Of a stretch of 64,000 nucleotides of DNA, positions 1 through 10,411 are shown piece after piece. The position numbers and the translations under genes are program-made. Below the pieces are notes generated by a model, which was not told the DNA's origin, made no database searches, and worked only from the letters and a program-made list of their open reading frames with translations. The stretch is from Micromonospora narathiwatensis (GTDB lineage Bacteria > Actinomycetota > Actinomycetes > Mycobacteriales > Micromonosporaceae): positions 4,030,001 to 4,094,000 of the forward strand of contig NZ_LT594324.1 in the NCBI RefSeq assembly GCF_900089605.1, written 5' to 3'. How positions within the stretch are numbered: the stretch's first letter is position 1; each line of letters opens with the position of its first letter.

Positions 1-139
1 CGGCCGGCGTGTGCCCGAGCTCGGCGCAGTACCGCTCGGCGACGCCGGCGCAGAGATCCGCCACCCGTTCCCGGTGCGCGGCGTCGACCAGGTCCGCGCC
101 GGCCAGCGCGGCCGTCATCTCGTACCGGAGATCCCGCAT
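1..139 (-). CDS. unknown protein, N-terminal fragment (runs off window)
   Basis: The reverse strand is open from an ATG at 139 to the window edge, giving 46 residues beginning MRDLRYEMTAALAGADL, mostly helical and charged with no recognisable motif. A GTG two codons upstream (145) is an alternative start, and a G-rich stretch (GGGGG) lies about 8 nt before the ATG and may be the ribosome binding site. It points the same way as uppS and lies downstream of it, separated by about 110 bases in which I see nothing else. I do not recognise the family, and the C-terminal part is outside the window. Confidence 0.4.
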   Translation of the reverse strand, partial: MRDLRYEMTAALAGADLVDAAHRERVADLCAGVAERYCAELGHTPA

Positions 140-251
140 GTCCACCCCCGTGGCCGGACGCGACCGGGCGGCCCGCCCTCGCGCCGATGGTATGCGCTGA
201 GGCCGCGCGGCCCGCCGCAAACGCGTCGACGCCGCCCCGACCGCGGGACCG

Positions 252-1064
252 CTACGTCCTCGGGGCCACCGGGTTGGGCAACGCGCCGCCGAAGCGGCGG
301 TCCCGCTGGGCGTAGAGCTCGCAGGCGTACCAGAGGTGACGGCGGTCGAAGTCCGGCCAGAGCGTGTCGAGGAAGACCAACTCGGCGTACGCGCTCTGCC
401 AGAGCAGGAAGTTGGAGGTGCGCTGCTCGCCGGAGGGGCGCAGGAAGAGGTCCACCTCGGGGACCTCCGGGTGGTAGAGGTACCTGGCGATGGTCTTCTC
501 GTTGACCTTGCCCGGGTCGAGCCTGCCGGCCGCCACGTCACGGGCGATCGCGGCGGTGGCGTCGGCGATCTCCGCCTGGCCGCCGTAGTTGACGCAGAAC
601 TGCAGCGTCAGCGTCGAGTTGCCCCGGGACATCTCCTCGGCGGTCTGCAACTCGGAGATCACGCTCTTCCAGAGCCGCCCGGCCCGGCCGGACCAGACCA
701 CCCGTACGCCCAGGTCGACGAGCTGGTCACGGCGGCGACGGATGACGTCCCGGTTGAAACCCATCAGGAACCGGACCTCGTCCGGCGAGCGCCGCCAGTT
801 CTCGGTGGAGAAGGCGTACGCCGACAGGTAGGGGATGCCCAGCTCGATCGCGCCCTCGACGGTGTCGAAGAGGCTGTGCTCGCCCTGCTCGTGACCCTTG
901 GTCCGGGGCAGCCCGCGCTCCTTGGCCCAGCGGCCGTTGCCGTCCATGACCACCGCGATGTGCTTCGGCAGCGCCTCGGCGGGCAGGGCCGGCGGCCGGG
1001 CGCCGGACGGGTGCGGAGTCGGTGGCACCGGCTCCCGCCGGAAGACCCTCGTCGATCGGATCAC
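252..1064 (-). CDS. uppS: isoprenyl transferase (undecaprenyl/decaprenyl diphosphate synthase)
   Basis: A 270-residue cis-prenyltransferase that condenses isopentenyl diphosphate onto an allylic primer to make the C50/C55 lipid carrier for peptidoglycan and arabinogalactan-type polymers. The family signature MDGNGRW is at residues 40-46, with the catalytic Asp at 41. The YAFSTENW block and the C-terminal [14 protein letters not shown] block, which binds substrate and Mg, are both present. The N-terminus has a 34-residue Pro-rich extension. The GTG start directly abuts the recO stop codon (TAA then GTG, no gap), so the two are almost certainly co-transcribed. recO-uppS adjacency is conserved across actinobacteria. 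Confidence 0.96.
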   Translation of the reverse strand: MIRSTRVFRREPVPPTPHPSGARPPALPAEALPKHIAVVMDGNGRWAKERGLPRTKGHEQGEHSLFDTVEGAIELGIPYLSAYAFSTENWRRSPDEVRFLMGFNRDVIRRRRDQLVDLGVRVVWSGRAGRLWKSVISELQTAEEMSRGNSTLTLQFCVNYGGQAEIADATAAIARDVAAGRLDPGKVNEKTIARYLYHPEVPEVDLFLRPSGEQRTSNFLLWQSAYAELVFLDTLWPDFDRRHLWYACELYAQRDRRFGGALPNPVAPRT

Positions 1065-1904
1065 TTACGCATTCTCCCTGTTCACGCCAGTGGCGGTGGG
1101 TCCGGCGCCGGGGCGCGGCGGGACCGTGCCGGCCCCGGGGGCGCCCCGGTCGACCAGCGGCAGCGAGCGTAGCGCGCGCTCCAGGTGCCACTGGAGGTGC
1201 GCCGCGACCAGCCCGCTGCACTCCCGGCGTACGCCGGTCTCGGTGGCGTCGGCGTACGCCCAGTCGCCGGTGGTCAGCGCGGACATCAGGTCGACGCTGG
1301 CCGGGGCGGGGTGGGCGGCGCCCGGTGGCCGGCAGTCCGGGCAGACCGTCCCGCCGGCCGGTACGGAGAACGCCCGGTGCTTCCCCGGCGTGCCGCAGAC
1401 CGCGCACGCGGTCAGCGCGGGCGCCCAGCCGGCCAGCGCCATCCCGCGCAGCAGGTAGGCGTCGAGCACCAGCGTGGTGGCGTGCTCGCCGCGCGCCAGC
1501 GACTTCAGCGCGCCGAGGGTGAGCTGGAACAACCGCAGCGACGGCTCCCGCTCGACCGGGGTGAGCCGCTCCGCCGTCTCGGCGATCGCGCTGGCCGCCG
1601 TGTAGCGGGGGTAGTCGCCGAGGAACCGCTTGCCGTAGAGGTCGATCCCCTCGACCTGGCTGACGGTGTGCAGCGAGCTGCCCAGATTGCCCTTCGGGTC
1701 GCCGGCGAGTTGGAGGTCGACGTGCCCGAACGGCTCCAGCCGGGCGCCGAACCGGCTTGAGGTGCGCCGCACGCCCCGGGCCACCGCGCGAAGCCGGCCG
1801 TGCCGGCGGGTCAGCAGGGTGATGATCCGGTCGGACTCGCCCAACTTCTGCACGCGCAGCACCACCGCGTCGTCGCGGTAGAGCTGTCGGCGGTACCCGG
1901 CCAT
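1065..1904 (-). CDS. recO: DNA repair protein RecO
   Basis: A 279-residue RecO, the mediator that loads RecA on SSB-coated single strands in the RecFOR pathway and anneals DNA. The N-terminal OB-fold begins YRDDAVVLRVQKLGESDRI. A four-cysteine zinc site lies at Cys167, Cys170, Cys188 and Cys191 (CAVC...CPDC). The start ATG at 1904 follows a GAGGGAGAA ribosome binding site; an overlapping out-of-frame ATG nearby is not used. It is first in a two-gene unit with uppS, as in mycobacteria. Confidence 0.95.
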   Translation of the reverse strand: MAGYRRQLYRDDAVVLRVQKLGESDRIITLLTRRHGRLRAVARGVRRTSSRFGARLEPFGHVDLQLAGDPKGNLGSSLHTVSQVEGIDLYGKRFLGDYPRYTAASAIAETAERLTPVEREPSLRLFQLTLGALKSLARGEHATTLVLDAYLLRGMALAGWAPALTACAVCGTPGKHRAFSVPAGGTVCPDCRPPGAAHPAPASVDLMSALTTGDWAYADATETGVRRECSGLVAAHLQWHLERALRSLPLVDRGAPGAGTVPPRPGAGPTATGVNRENA

Positions 1905-1993
1905 CCGGCCATTCTCCCTCGGGGTGCGATCTCAGGGTCGGTTCGGGGTGGATCGGCGGTCGAACCCGGATGTGCCGCCCCGACGGCCGGCCG

Positions 1994-1999
1994 TAGCGT
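1994..1999 (+). promoter_or_regulatory. -10 box TAGCGT of a leaderless promoter
   Basis: TAGCGT ends 7 nt before the ATG at 2007 and there is no Shine-Dalgarno sequence, so transcription probably starts on the start codon. The same layout recurs before ten other genes in the window. Confidence 0.55.
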
Positions 2000-2006
2000 G
2001 CTGGCC

Positions 2007-2795
2007 ATGGCTCAGCAGCGAACCATCGTCACCGCCACGGCCACCGCCGCCGCCACGGCCGCCCTGATTCTCCTGAGCGGGTGTGACACCCTGTCGTACC
2101 GCGAGTTGGACTACGACAACACCGAGGCGATCCGGATCACCCGGATCACCGTACGGCCGGGCTCGGGCGACGTGACGGTACGCGGTTCCGGGTCCGCCCC
2201 CGAGGTACGGATCAAGCGGGCGGTCCGCTACCAGGGCGAGCAGCCCGACACCCGCTACCAGATCAACGGCGACGAGCTGGTGCTGGACACCAGCTGCGGC
2301 CACCGCTGCGGCATCTCCTGGGACGTGACCGTCCCCGAGGGCGTGGCGGTACGCGGCGAGACCGGCTCCGGGAACATCGTGCTGAGCCAGGTCGGCGCGG
2401 TGGACGTCAAGCTGGGCTCCGGCGACATCAGCGTGACCGCGGCGCGCGGCGAAGTCCGCGCCGAGACCGGCTCCGGGGACATCGCCGTGGTCGACGCGTC
2501 CGGCGCGGTCCGGCTGCGGGCCTCCTCCGGCCGGGTCGAGGCGCGGCGGCTGGCCGCCGGGGTGGACGCGCAGACCTCCTCGGGGGACGTGACCGTCGAG
2601 CTGGACCAGCCGGCCTCGGCCCGGGTGCACGCCGGCAGCGGCAACGTGGAGCTGACCGTGCCGGAGGGGCGGTACCGGGTGCGGACCAGCACCGGCTCGG
2701 GCAGCGCCGACGTGGAGGTGGCCGACGACCCGGGCGCCGCCGCGCTGCTGGACGTACGCACCGGCAGCGGCGACGTCACGATCACCCGGCGCTGA
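2007..2795 (+). CDS. DUF4097-family beta-helix lipoprotein
   Basis: A 262-residue exported protein. Residues 1-26 form a lipoprotein signal with lipobox LLSGC, Cys26 being the likely lipidated residue. The rest is a series of short beta-strand repeats, each carrying a GSGD/GSGN-like turn (about nine copies, for example RPGSGDVTV and RTGSGDVTI), typical of DUF4097 putative adhesin-like beta-helices. Its molecular function is not established. It is monocistronic, divergent from recO, and has a leaderless-type promoter. The start at 2007 is chosen because it follows the -10 box and gives a complete signal peptide. Confidence 0.85.
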   Translation: MAQQRTIVTATATAAATAALILLSGCDTLSYRELDYDNTEAIRITRITVRPGSGDVTVRGSGSAPEVRIKRAVRYQGEQPDTRYQINGDELVLDTSCGHRCGISWDVTVPEGVAVRGETGSGNIVLSQVGAVDVKLGSGDISVTAARGEVRAETGSGDIAVVDASGAVRLRASSGRVEARRLAAGVDAQTSSGDVTVELDQPASARVHAGSGNVELTVPEGRYRVRTSTGSGSADVEVADDPGAAALLDVRTGSGDVTITRR

Positions 2796-2834
2796 GGGCG
2801 CGGCCCGGAAACGGCGCGGCCCGGAGACGGTGGG

Positions 2835-4058
2835 TCAGCGTGTGCCGGTCTCGGCGTCCGCCCGCTCGGCCGCGCCGCGCGGCGCGGGCACCCGACCCGG
2901 GTCGGACCGGGCGGGGCGGTCCGCCCGCTCGCCGGCCGTCAACACCCCGGACCCGGCGCGACGATCCGTCCGCGTGCCGGCCCCCACCAGCTCGGCCTCC
3001 GCGCCGACGGGCGCGGGGCTGGCCGGGGCGGCCGCCGCCCGCTCGGCCACGGTCCGCCGGGGCCGGCCGGGGACCAGCTCCGGCGTACGCCGGGCCGCCA
3101 CGTCCTCGACCCAGCCGACCAGCAGGGTGACCACACCGACCAGCACGAACACCAGCACCACCCGGATCGCCAGGCCGAGCGGGTCACGCGGGGTCCAGCC
3201 GACCAGCCCGACCAGCGGGGTGAGCGCCACCACGAACGACATGTGCCACAGGTAGACCGTCAGCGCGCGCCGGTTCAGCACGGTGACCGCCCGGCCCAGC
3301 AGCGGGATCCGGTCGACCCAGGGCGCCTCGGCCGGGGCCCGGCCGATCGCCACCAGGATGAACGCGGCCGACCAGAGGGCGTTGCCGAGGTGGATGTCGT
3401 TCAGGTCGTACCCGCGCGAACCGGGGTGGGTGAAGATCCAGGCCAGCCCGGCGGCGCCGAGGGCGAGCGCGGCGGGCAGCAGCACCCCGTTACGGAGCCG
3501 GCGGAGCATGCCGTCGTGGTGGGCGAAACCGAGCAGCCAGGCGCCGAAGTACAGGCCGAACTCGCGCAGCACGACCGGCGCGTCCGGGTAGACGCCCAGC
3601 TCGATCACCACGAGCAGCGCGTACGGGGCGAGCAGGGTGGGCAGCGGGGCCCGGCGGAACAGCCACAGGGCGAGCGGCGAGGCGAGCACGAACCACAGGT
3701 AGTCCCGCAGGTACCAGATCGGGCTCAGCGCCAGCGCCCCCCAGTAGTTGGCCGGTGGGTCGCTGACCGGGAAGAGCCAGAGCAGCACCTTCGGGGTGAA
3801 CGGCAGGCCGGTGAGCAGCATGGCCGGCACGAAGACCGCCGCGAGCACCCACAGCGACGGCAGCAGGCGGCGCAGCCGGCGCGCCACGGCGGGCACGCCG
3901 GTCCGGTCCAGTGAGGCGGCCATCAGCGAGCCGGCGAGCGCGAACATCACCGACATCGCCGGGAAGATCAGGGTCAGGGCCGCCGACCCGACGACGTGGT
4001 AGACGACGACTCGCACGATGGCCAGGAAACGGAGCAAATCCAGGTATCGGTTTCGCAT
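2835..4058 (-). CDS. acyltransferase 3 family integral membrane protein
   Basis: A 407-residue polytopic membrane protein with about ten hydrophobic segments. The N-terminal pattern RYLDLLRFLAIVRVVVYH contains the R...H motif characteristic of the acyltransferase 3 (OatA/NolX-like) family, which moves acyl groups onto extracytoplasmic carbohydrate or glycolipid acceptors. Residues after about 330 form a cytosolic Arg/Pro/Ala-rich tail with no domain. The substrate cannot be told from sequence. It converges with the DUF4097 gene and is separated from era by a strong terminator, so it is its own transcription unit. Confidence 0.85.
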   Translation of the reverse strand: MRNRYLDLLRFLAIVRVVVYHVVGSAALTLIFPAMSVMFALAGSLMAASLDRTGVPAVARRLRRLLPSLWVLAAVFVPAMLLTGLPFTPKVLLWLFPVSDPPANYWGALALSPIWYLRDYLWFVLASPLALWLFRRAPLPTLLAPYALLVVIELGVYPDAPVVLREFGLYFGAWLLGFAHHDGMLRRLRNGVLLPAALALGAAGLAWIFTHPGSRGYDLNDIHLGNALWSAAFILVAIGRAPAEAPWVDRIPLLGRAVTVLNRRALTVYLWHMSFVVALTPLVGLVGWTPRDPLGLAIRVVLVFVLVGVVTLLVGWVEDVAARRTPELVPGRPRRTVAERAAAAPASPAPVGAEAELVGAGTRTDRRAGSGVLTAGERADRPARSDPGRVPAPRGAAERADAETGTR

Positions 4059-4195
4059 CAGCCTGCAGCTATGTCCGGGGGCAAGGGATCAACGCTTTCC
4101 CTACCCTCCGACCCGGCGGGGCGAAACGACGAACGGACAGGGTCAGAAGTGAAACATCCCATAACTGCGACCGATTCGGACTATCCCGAATACGC

Positions 4196-4227
4196 ACCGA
4201 CGGCCCCGGATGGCCGGGGCCGTCGGT
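4196..4227 (-). terminator. terminator hairpin after era
   Basis: A perfect 14-bp inverted repeat (arms 4196-4209 and 4214-4227) with a 4-nt loop lies 22 bases beyond the era stop codon. There is no clear U-tract, as is common in high-G+C actinobacteria. The rest of 4059-4249 holds the acyltransferase upstream region, where no convincing promoter was seen. Confidence 0.75.
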
Positions 4228-4249
4228 CTTCGATCGTCGGTCGTCGCGC

Positions 4250-5158
4250 TCAGAAGCCCAGCTTGCGGAGCTGCTTGGGGTCGCGCTGCCAGTCCTTGGC
4301 GACCCGGACATGCAGGTCGAGATAGATCCGGGTGCCGAGCAGCTCCTCGATCTGCCGGCGGGCCGTGGTGCCGACCTCCTTGAGCCGGCTGCCCCGGTGA
4401 CCGATCATGATCCCCTTCTGGCTCGGTCGCTCAACGTACACGTCGGCGTAGATCTTGGTGAGTTGACCCTCCGGGATCATCTCCTCCACCACCACGGCGA
4501 TGGAGTGCGGCAGCTCGTCCCGGACGCCTTCGAGGGCCGCCTCGCGGATCAGCTCGGCGACCAGCACCTGCTCCGGGTCGTCGGTGAGCATGTCGTCCGG
4601 GTAGAGCTGCGGCGACTCCGGCAGGTAGCCGGTCATCACGTCGACCAGGGTGTCCACCTGGTGCCCGGAGACCGCGCTCACCGGCACCACGTCGGCGAAG
4701 TCGGCCAGCTCGCTCACCGCGAGGAGCTGCTCGGCGAGACGCTTCTTGTCCACCAGGTCGGTCTTGGTGACCACCGCCAGCACGGTCGCCTTCAGGCTGG
4801 CGAGTTCGCCGGTGATGAACCGGTCACCCCGACCGACCGGCTCGTTCGCCGGGATGCAGAGGCCGATCACGTCGACCTCGCTCCACGTCTCCCGGACCAG
4901 GTCGTTCAGCCGCTCGCCGAGCAGCGTACGGGGACGGTGCAGCCCCGGGGTGTCGACCAGGACGAGCTGCGAGTCCGGCCGGTGCAGTACGGCACGGATG
5001 ACGTGCCGGGTGGTCTGCGGCTTGTTCGAGGTGATCGCGATCTTGGTGCCGACGATCGCGTTGGTCAGCGTCGACTTGCCGGCGTTGGGCCGTCCGACGA
5101 AGCAGGCGAACCCGGCCCGGTAGGGACGGGGCTGGTCCGGGTCCGGCACCCCGGTCAC
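4250..5158 (-). CDS. era: GTPase Era, 16S rRNA-binding ribosome assembly factor
   Basis: 302 residues. The G1 P-loop GRPNAGKST is at 22-30, followed by switch sequence [11 protein letters not shown]3 DTPGLHRP and G4 TKTD. The C-terminal KH RNA-binding domain has its GxxG-type loop in [12 protein letters not shown]. Era binds the 3' end of 16S rRNA during 30S maturation. The GTG start overlaps the stop of the preceding deaminase-fold gene by 4 nt (GTGA), implying translational coupling. It is the last gene of the phoH-ybeY-CBS-CDA-like-era operon. Confidence 0.97.
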   Translation of the reverse strand: MTGVPDPDQPRPYRAGFACFVGRPNAGKSTLTNAIVGTKIAITSNKPQTTRHVIRAVLHRPDSQLVLVDTPGLHRPRTLLGERLNDLVRETWSEVDVIGLCIPANEPVGRGDRFITGELASLKATVLAVVTKTDLVDKKRLAEQLLAVSELADFADVVPVSAVSGHQVDTLVDVMTGYLPESPQLYPDDMLTDDPEQVLVAELIREAALEGVRDELPHSIAVVVEEMIPEGQLTKIYADVYVERPSQKGIMIGHRGSRLKEVGTTARRQIEELLGTRIYLDLHVRVAKDWQRDPKQLRKLGF

Positions 5159-5541
5159 TCGACCACCGTGCCGAGGAGGGCGCCGTCCGGCGCGGCCACG
5201 TGGATCGGCGCGTCGGTGGAGAGGTCCCGCACGGCGGCGTGCCCCGCGCCGTCCAGCGTCGACGCCTCGGTCACCACCACGGCGGCCTCCAGCCGGCTCG
5301 CCCCGGCGGCCACCGCCGAGGCGACCGCGAGCTGGAGCGCGGTCAGGGTCAGCGACGGCAGCGCGACGCTGGCCGCCGCGTACGTCCGACCGTCCTGATC
5401 ACGGACCGCCGCGCCCTCCACGGCGCCGACCCGGCCGCGCGCGCCCCGGGCCAGGACGACCAGCTTGCCGTCCTCGGCGCTCAGCGCGGCGAGATCGGAC
5501 GGGGTGGGCCGGGCGGCCGGCACGGCGGGTGACTCAGGCAT
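5155..5541 (-). CDS. cytidine deaminase-fold protein lacking zinc ligands
   Basis: A 128-residue protein between the CBS/CNNM gene and era, a position occupied in many actinobacteria by a small cytidine-deaminase-like protein. The stretch [19 protein letters not shown] aligns in style with the deaminase core, but the HAE and PCxxC zinc motifs are missing and there is no cysteine at all, so catalytic deamination is unlikely. The ATG at 5541 follows GAGGAGAGG and overlaps the upstream stop by 8 nt; its own stop overlaps the era start by 4 nt. The role is unknown, and the conserved linkage suggests a ribosome or RNA context. Confidence 0.7.
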   Translation of the reverse strand: MPESPAVPAARPTPSDLAALSAEDGKLVVLARGARGRVGAVEGAAVRDQDGRTYAAASVALPSLTLTALQLAVASAVAAGASRLEAAVVVTEASTLDGAGHAAVRDLSTDAPIHVAAPDGALLGTVVE

Positions 5542-6925
5542 CGGCGGGTAGCCTCTCCTCGGAACGATTCTGGTTGCCGCGGGACTCGGCGTGCTCGCCG
5601 CGACCCGCGCTGTCGGCTGTGTCACTCGGCGCGGCCCGGCTCACCAGCACGGTGTCGATCCGGTTACGCCGGCCGGTGGTGCCCTCGGCGATCAGCCGCA
5701 GCCCGGCCACCTCGGCCTCGGCGCCCGGAAGCGGCACCCGGCCGAGCGCCTGCGCGAGCAGACCGCCGACCGTCTCCACCTCGTCGGTGGGCAGCTCGGT
5801 GTCGAACAACTCGCCCAGGTCCTCCACCGGCAGCCGGGCGGTCACCCGCACGGCCCCGTCCGCCAGGCGCTCGACCGGCGGCCGTTCGACATCGTACTCG
5901 TCGGTGATCTCACCGACGATCTCCTCCAGGATGTCCTCGATGGTGACCAGGCCACCGGTGCCGCCGTACTCGTCGACAACGATGACCAGGTGGTTGCGGG
6001 CCGCCTGCATCTCGGAGAGCAGGTCGTCGACCGGCTTGGACTCGGGCACGAAGGTCGCCGGGCGCATCAGCTCCGACACCGGGAGCTGGGTGGTACGCGG
6101 GTCGCCGCCCTGGGTACGCCGGATCAGGTCCTTGAGGTAGAGCACGCCGAGCACGTCGTCCACGCTCTCGCCGATCACCGGGATCCGGGAGAAGCCGGAG
6201 CGCAGGAAGAGCGCCAGCGCCTGGGCGAGCGTCTTGCGCTCCTCGATCCACACCATCTCGGTACGCGGCACCATCACCTCGCGGGCGATGGTCTCGCCGA
6301 GCGCGAAGACCGAATGGATCATCTGGCGTTCGCCGTGCTCCACGACCCCGCGCTGCTCGGCCAGGTCAACCAGCTCGCGCAGCTCCACCTGGGTGGCGAA
6401 GGGGCCCTCCCGGAAGCCTCGCCCCGGGGTGACCGCGTTGCCGATCAGGATCAGCAGCGAGGCGAGCGGGTTGAGCGCCCGGCCCAGCCAGCGCACCAGC
6501 GGCGCGACCGCGCGGCCCACCGCGTACGCGTGCTGCCGGCCCAGGGTGCGCGGCGCGACACCGACCACCACGAAGCTGACCACGGTCATCGCCCCGGCGG
6601 TGACCAGGGCGGCCCGCCAACCGGCGCCGAAGCTGTCCACCGCCACCAGCGCGACCAGCGTGGTGGCGGTCAGCTCGGCCAGCAGCCGGAGCAGGAGCAG
6701 GAGATTGAGGTGGCGGACCACGTCACCGGCGACCGCCTGGAGGGTACGCGCGCCGCGCGCCCCGTCCCGGGCCAGCTCGGCGGCCCGGGCCGGCGAGACG
6801 GCGGCCAGCGCCGCCTCGGTCATCGCGATGAGGCCGGCGAGCACCACCAGCCCCGCCGCGAAGACGATGAGTTGGAGGTCGGGCAGATTGGCAGGGTCGC
6901 TGCCGGCCGCCAGAGTGGTCATCAT
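5534..6925 (-). CDS. CNNM/CBS-domain transporter-like membrane protein (hemolysin C/CorC family)
   Basis: 463 residues. The N-terminal CNNM (DUF21) transmembrane domain spans roughly residues 15-190 with four hydrophobic segments. A CBS pair runs from about 200 to 330 (contains [11 protein letters not shown] and the [18 protein letters not shown] signature), followed by a CorC_HlyC domain to about 430 and a charged tail. Family members bind adenine nucleotides and are linked to Mg/Co or Na/Mg exchange. The ATG overlaps the ybeY stop by 4 nt. The old name hemolysin is misleading. Confidence 0.9.
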   Translation of the reverse strand: MMTTLAAGSDPANLPDLQLIVFAAGLVVLAGLIAMTEAALAAVSPARAAELARDGARGARTLQAVAGDVVRHLNLLLLLRLLAELTATTLVALVAVDSFGAGWRAALVTAGAMTVVSFVVVGVAPRTLGRQHAYAVGRAVAPLVRWLGRALNPLASLLILIGNAVTPGRGFREGPFATQVELRELVDLAEQRGVVEHGERQMIHSVFALGETIAREVMVPRTEMVWIEERKTLAQALALFLRSGFSRIPVIGESVDDVLGVLYLKDLIRRTQGGDPRTTQLPVSELMRPATFVPESKPVDDLLSEMQAARNHLVIVVDEYGGTGGLVTIEDILEEIVGEITDEYDVERPPVERLADGAVRVTARLPVEDLGELFDTELPTDEVETVGGLLAQALGRVPLPGAEAEVAGLRLIAEGTTGRRNRIDTVLVSRAAPSDTADSAGRGEHAESRGNQNRSEERLPADA

Positions 6926-7395
6926 TTCGACCGGGTCGACCGCCAGCTGGCCAGCAGGCGGGCCTGAAGACCGAACATCTCCCGCTCCTCCTCCGGCTCG
7001 GCGTGGTCGTAGCCGAGCAGGTGCAGCACCCCGTGCACGGTGAGCAGGTGCAGCTCGTCGGCGGCCGAGTGGCCGGCGGCGGCCGCCTGTTTGGCCGCCA
7101 CCTCGGGGCAGAGCACGATGTCACCGAGCAGCGCCGGCTCCCCGCCGGCCGGGGCGTTCTCCCCCGGACCGTGGTCGACGCTGCCCTCGTCCATGGGGAA
7201 GGCGAGCACGTCGGTCGGGCCGTCGCCGCCCATCCAGCGGTGATTCAGCTCGGACATGTAGTCGATGTCGACCAGCAGCACGGAGAGCTCGGCGAGCGGG
7301 TTTACCCCCATCTCGTCGAGGGCGTGCCGGGCGACGGCGAGCACGGCGTCGGTGTCGACCTCGACACCGGACTCGTTGGCGATCTCGATGGACAA
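6922..7395 (-). CDS. ybeY: endoribonuclease YbeY (16S rRNA maturation)
   Basis: 157 residues. The metal-binding signature [11 protein letters not shown] carries zinc ligands His121, His125 and His131. The conserved [15 protein letters not shown] segment sits at about 53-67. YbeY is the single-strand RNase for 16S rRNA 3'-end processing and quality control. It lies 18 bases after phoH and overlaps the CBS gene by 4 nt. The PhoH-YbeY-Era grouping is a conserved RNA/ribosome module. Confidence 0.96.
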   Translation of the reverse strand: MSIEIANESGVEVDTDAVLAVARHALDEMGVNPLAELSVLLVDIDYMSELNHRWMGGDGPTDVLAFPMDEGSVDHGPGENAPAGGEPALLGDIVLCPEVAAKQAAAAGHSAADELHLLTVHGVLHLLGYDHAEPEEEREMFGLQARLLASWRSTRSK

Positions 7396-7413
7396 CTGTC
7401 TTTCCTCTGGTGT

Positions 7414-8472
<1,059 letters not shown>

Positions 8473-8603
8473 AGTTCGGGCCGTCGGGCCCTGCGCCACC
8501 TGCTTCCGATCTCGGCGCCGAGCCCTGCCGGCGCGGCGTACGGTTCCACCCATCGTATCGGTTCAACACCCACCGCACCGCGCCCATTTCCGGTGGTCGA
8601 AGG

Positions 8604-9980
8604 TCAACTGCCGGTGCGGAAGTCGTACCCCTCGAAGGTCTCCTGGCGGCGGGTGAAGCGGTAGGTGGCCCAGTGCATCCGGACCACCGCACCGCGCTCG
8701 TCGCGGGTCAACCGGAGCAATTCGCCCACCTCTCGGCCGGCGACGGTGCGGAACACGTCCGGCCGCTCCGGCAGCGGCGCGAACACCGCCGGCGGCCGGC
8801 CGGCCGGATCGTCGGCGCCGCGGGCCCGCAGCGTCCCGTCGTGCCAGGAGAAGACGTACTCGAAGCCCTCGCCCCACCAGCGGCCCAGCATCCCGCGCAG
8901 GTGCTCGGGAGCGGGCGGGCCGGGGCGCCACGGCTCGACGTCGGCCGGGTCGTACTCGGCCGCGGCGGCGAGCAGCCGGTGCGGCAGGTCGAACACCGCC
9001 ACGCCGGTGCCGGAGGAGCCGAGCACCGCGCAGCCCATCGCGCCCGCGGTGCCGTCGCCGCCCCGCCGGCCGTAGACGGCGGCCAGGAAACCGGGCATCG
9101 CCCCGTCGTGCCCCACGTGCACCACCCGTCCCGGCTGTGGCACCAGGATCAGGCCCAACCCGAAGCCGGCCGCCCAGAGCGACTCGTCGGTGGTGGTCAG
9201 CGGCCAGCGCATCTCGTCGAGCGTGGCCGGGGCGAGCACCGCGCCGGCCGGGTCCAGCGCGGCCGGGTCGGCCAGGAACGCCGCCCAGCGCGCCATGTCC
9301 GGCGCGGTGCTCCAGAGCTGCGCCGCCGGGGCCACCCCGCCGAAGTCGGTCGGCGGCTCCGGCCGCGCCTCGTCGGAGTACGCGTCGACCAGGAACCCGG
9401 TCGCCGCCCGGTCGCCGGGGGCGGGACCGGTGGCGGTCAGCCCGAGCGGGGCGAGCACCCGCTCGGCCAGTACCTCCGCCCAGGTGCCGCCGCGCAGCCG
9501 GGCGACCAGCTCGCCGAGCAGCGCCATACCGAGGTTGGAGTAGTGGTAGCGCCGGCCGGTCGGCAGCACCCGCTCCACCCGGGCCAGGTCGGCGATCAGC
9601 CCGGCCGCGTCGGGGGCCCGCAGCGTGTCCCACACGTCGCCGTGCGGCTCGCGCTGCAGGCCCGCGGTGTGCGACAACAGCCGGCGTACGGTCAGCTCGC
9701 CGTGCGCCGGCAGGTCGAGGTGCCGCCCGATCGGGTCGTCCAGGTCGAGCAGCCCGTCGTCCCGGCACTGCATGACCAGCACACTGGTGAAGGTCTTGGT
9801 GACCGAGCCGATCCGGAACACCGTGTCCGGGCCGAGCGGGCTGTCGTTGCCGGTCCCGCCGACCGCGCACGTCCAGAGCGGCCGGTCGGCCCGGTGCAGG
9901 GCGACCGAGACCGCCGGGATCCTGCCCTGGGCCTGCGACTGCCGCACCATCCGGCCCAGCCGGTCATGCACCGTGATCAT
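8604..9980 (-). CDS. serine beta-lactamase-like hydrolase (class C / penicillin-binding fold)
   Basis: 458 residues, cytosolic (no signal peptide seen). The class C-type catalytic motifs are present: SVTK at 59-62 (nucleophile Ser59), the YSN triad at 147-149 and a C-terminal HVGHDG corresponding to the KTG box. After about residue 350 there is an extra domain of the kind seen in esterase/peptidase relatives. The substrate is unknown; an esterase or D-amino-peptidase role is as likely as beta-lactam hydrolysis. It is monocistronic with a leaderless-type promoter and 23 bases from the HIT gene. Confidence 0.88.
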   Translation of the reverse strand: MITVHDRLGRMVRQSQAQGRIPAVSVALHRADRPLWTCAVGGTGNDSPLGPDTVFRIGSVTKTFTSVLVMQCRDDGLLDLDDPIGRHLDLPAHGELTVRRLLSHTAGLQREPHGDVWDTLRAPDAAGLIADLARVERVLPTGRRYHYSNLGMALLGELVARLRGGTWAEVLAERVLAPLGLTATGPAPGDRAATGFLVDAYSDEARPEPPTDFGGVAPAAQLWSTAPDMARWAAFLADPAALDPAGAVLAPATLDEMRWPLTTTDESLWAAGFGLGLILVPQPGRVVHVGHDGAMPGFLAAVYGRRGGDGTAGAMGCAVLGSSGTGVAVFDLPHRLLAAAAEYDPADVEPWRPGPPAPEHLRGMLGRWWGEGFEYVFSWHDGTLRARGADDPAGRPPAVFAPLPERPDVFRTVAGREVGELLRLTRDERGAVVRMHWATYRFTRRQETFEGYDFRTGS

Positions 9981-9986
9981 GCCTGC

Positions 9987-9992
9987 AGTCTA
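9987..9992 (-). promoter_or_regulatory. -10 box TAGACT of a leaderless promoter
   Basis: TAGACT on the reverse strand ends 6 nt before the ATG at 9980 of the beta-lactamase-like gene, and no ribosome binding site is present. Confidence 0.55.
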
Positions 9993-10001
9993 GGGACGAG
10001 G

Positions 10002-10352
10002 TCAGCGGCAGAGCATCGGGCCGAGCGGCGCACCGCCGAACACGTGCGCGTGCACGTGGAAGACCTCCTGGCCGGCGTACGCCCCGGTGTTGAACATCAG
10101 CCGGAAACCGTCCGCGAGCAGCCCCTCCTCCTCGGCCACCGTGGCGGCCGTGGCGAGCACCTCGCCGGCCAGCCCCGGGTCGTCCTGGGCGAGGGTGGCC
10201 ACGTCCGCGTAGTGCTCCTTCGGGATCACCAGCACGTGCGTCGGCGCCTGCGGGTTGATGTCCCGGAAGGCGAGGGTCGTGGCGGTCTCCCGCACGATGG
10301 TGGCCGGGATCTCCCCGGCGACGATTCGGCAGAACAGGCAGTCGGTTCCCAT
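10002..10352 (-). CDS. HIT-family nucleotide hydrolase
   Basis: 116 residues, complete. The histidine triad HVHAHV is at 99-104, with catalytic His101 and neighbours His99 and His103. N-terminal CLFCRI (Cys5, Cys8) is the zinc-type CxxC common in HINT-like proteins. Members hydrolyse phosphoramidates of AMP, such as aminoacyl-AMP or adenosine phosphoramidate. The physiological substrate is unknown. A leaderless-type promoter fixes the ATG at 10352. Confidence 0.94.
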   Translation of the reverse strand: MGTDCLFCRIVAGEIPATIVRETATTLAFRDINPQAPTHVLVIPKEHYADVATLAQDDPGLAGEVLATAATVAEEEGLLADGFRLMFNTGAYAGQEVFHVHAHVFGGAPLGPMLCR

Positions 10353-10358
10353 TCGGGC

Positions 10359-10364
10359 ATGCTA
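10359..10364 (-). promoter_or_regulatory. -10 box TAGCAT of a leaderless promoter
   Basis: TAGCAT ends 6 nt before the ATG at 10352 of the HIT gene; no Shine-Dalgarno sequence is present. Confidence 0.55.
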
Positions 10365-10411
10365 AGACGCGCGGCCCGGACCGCGTCGCGGGCCCACCGG
10401 CCGCGCCGGGC

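Noticed and set aside
5534..6925. Haemolysin toxin
   Set aside because: The family name is historical; the domains are CNNM, CBS and CorC, typical of ion-transport proteins.
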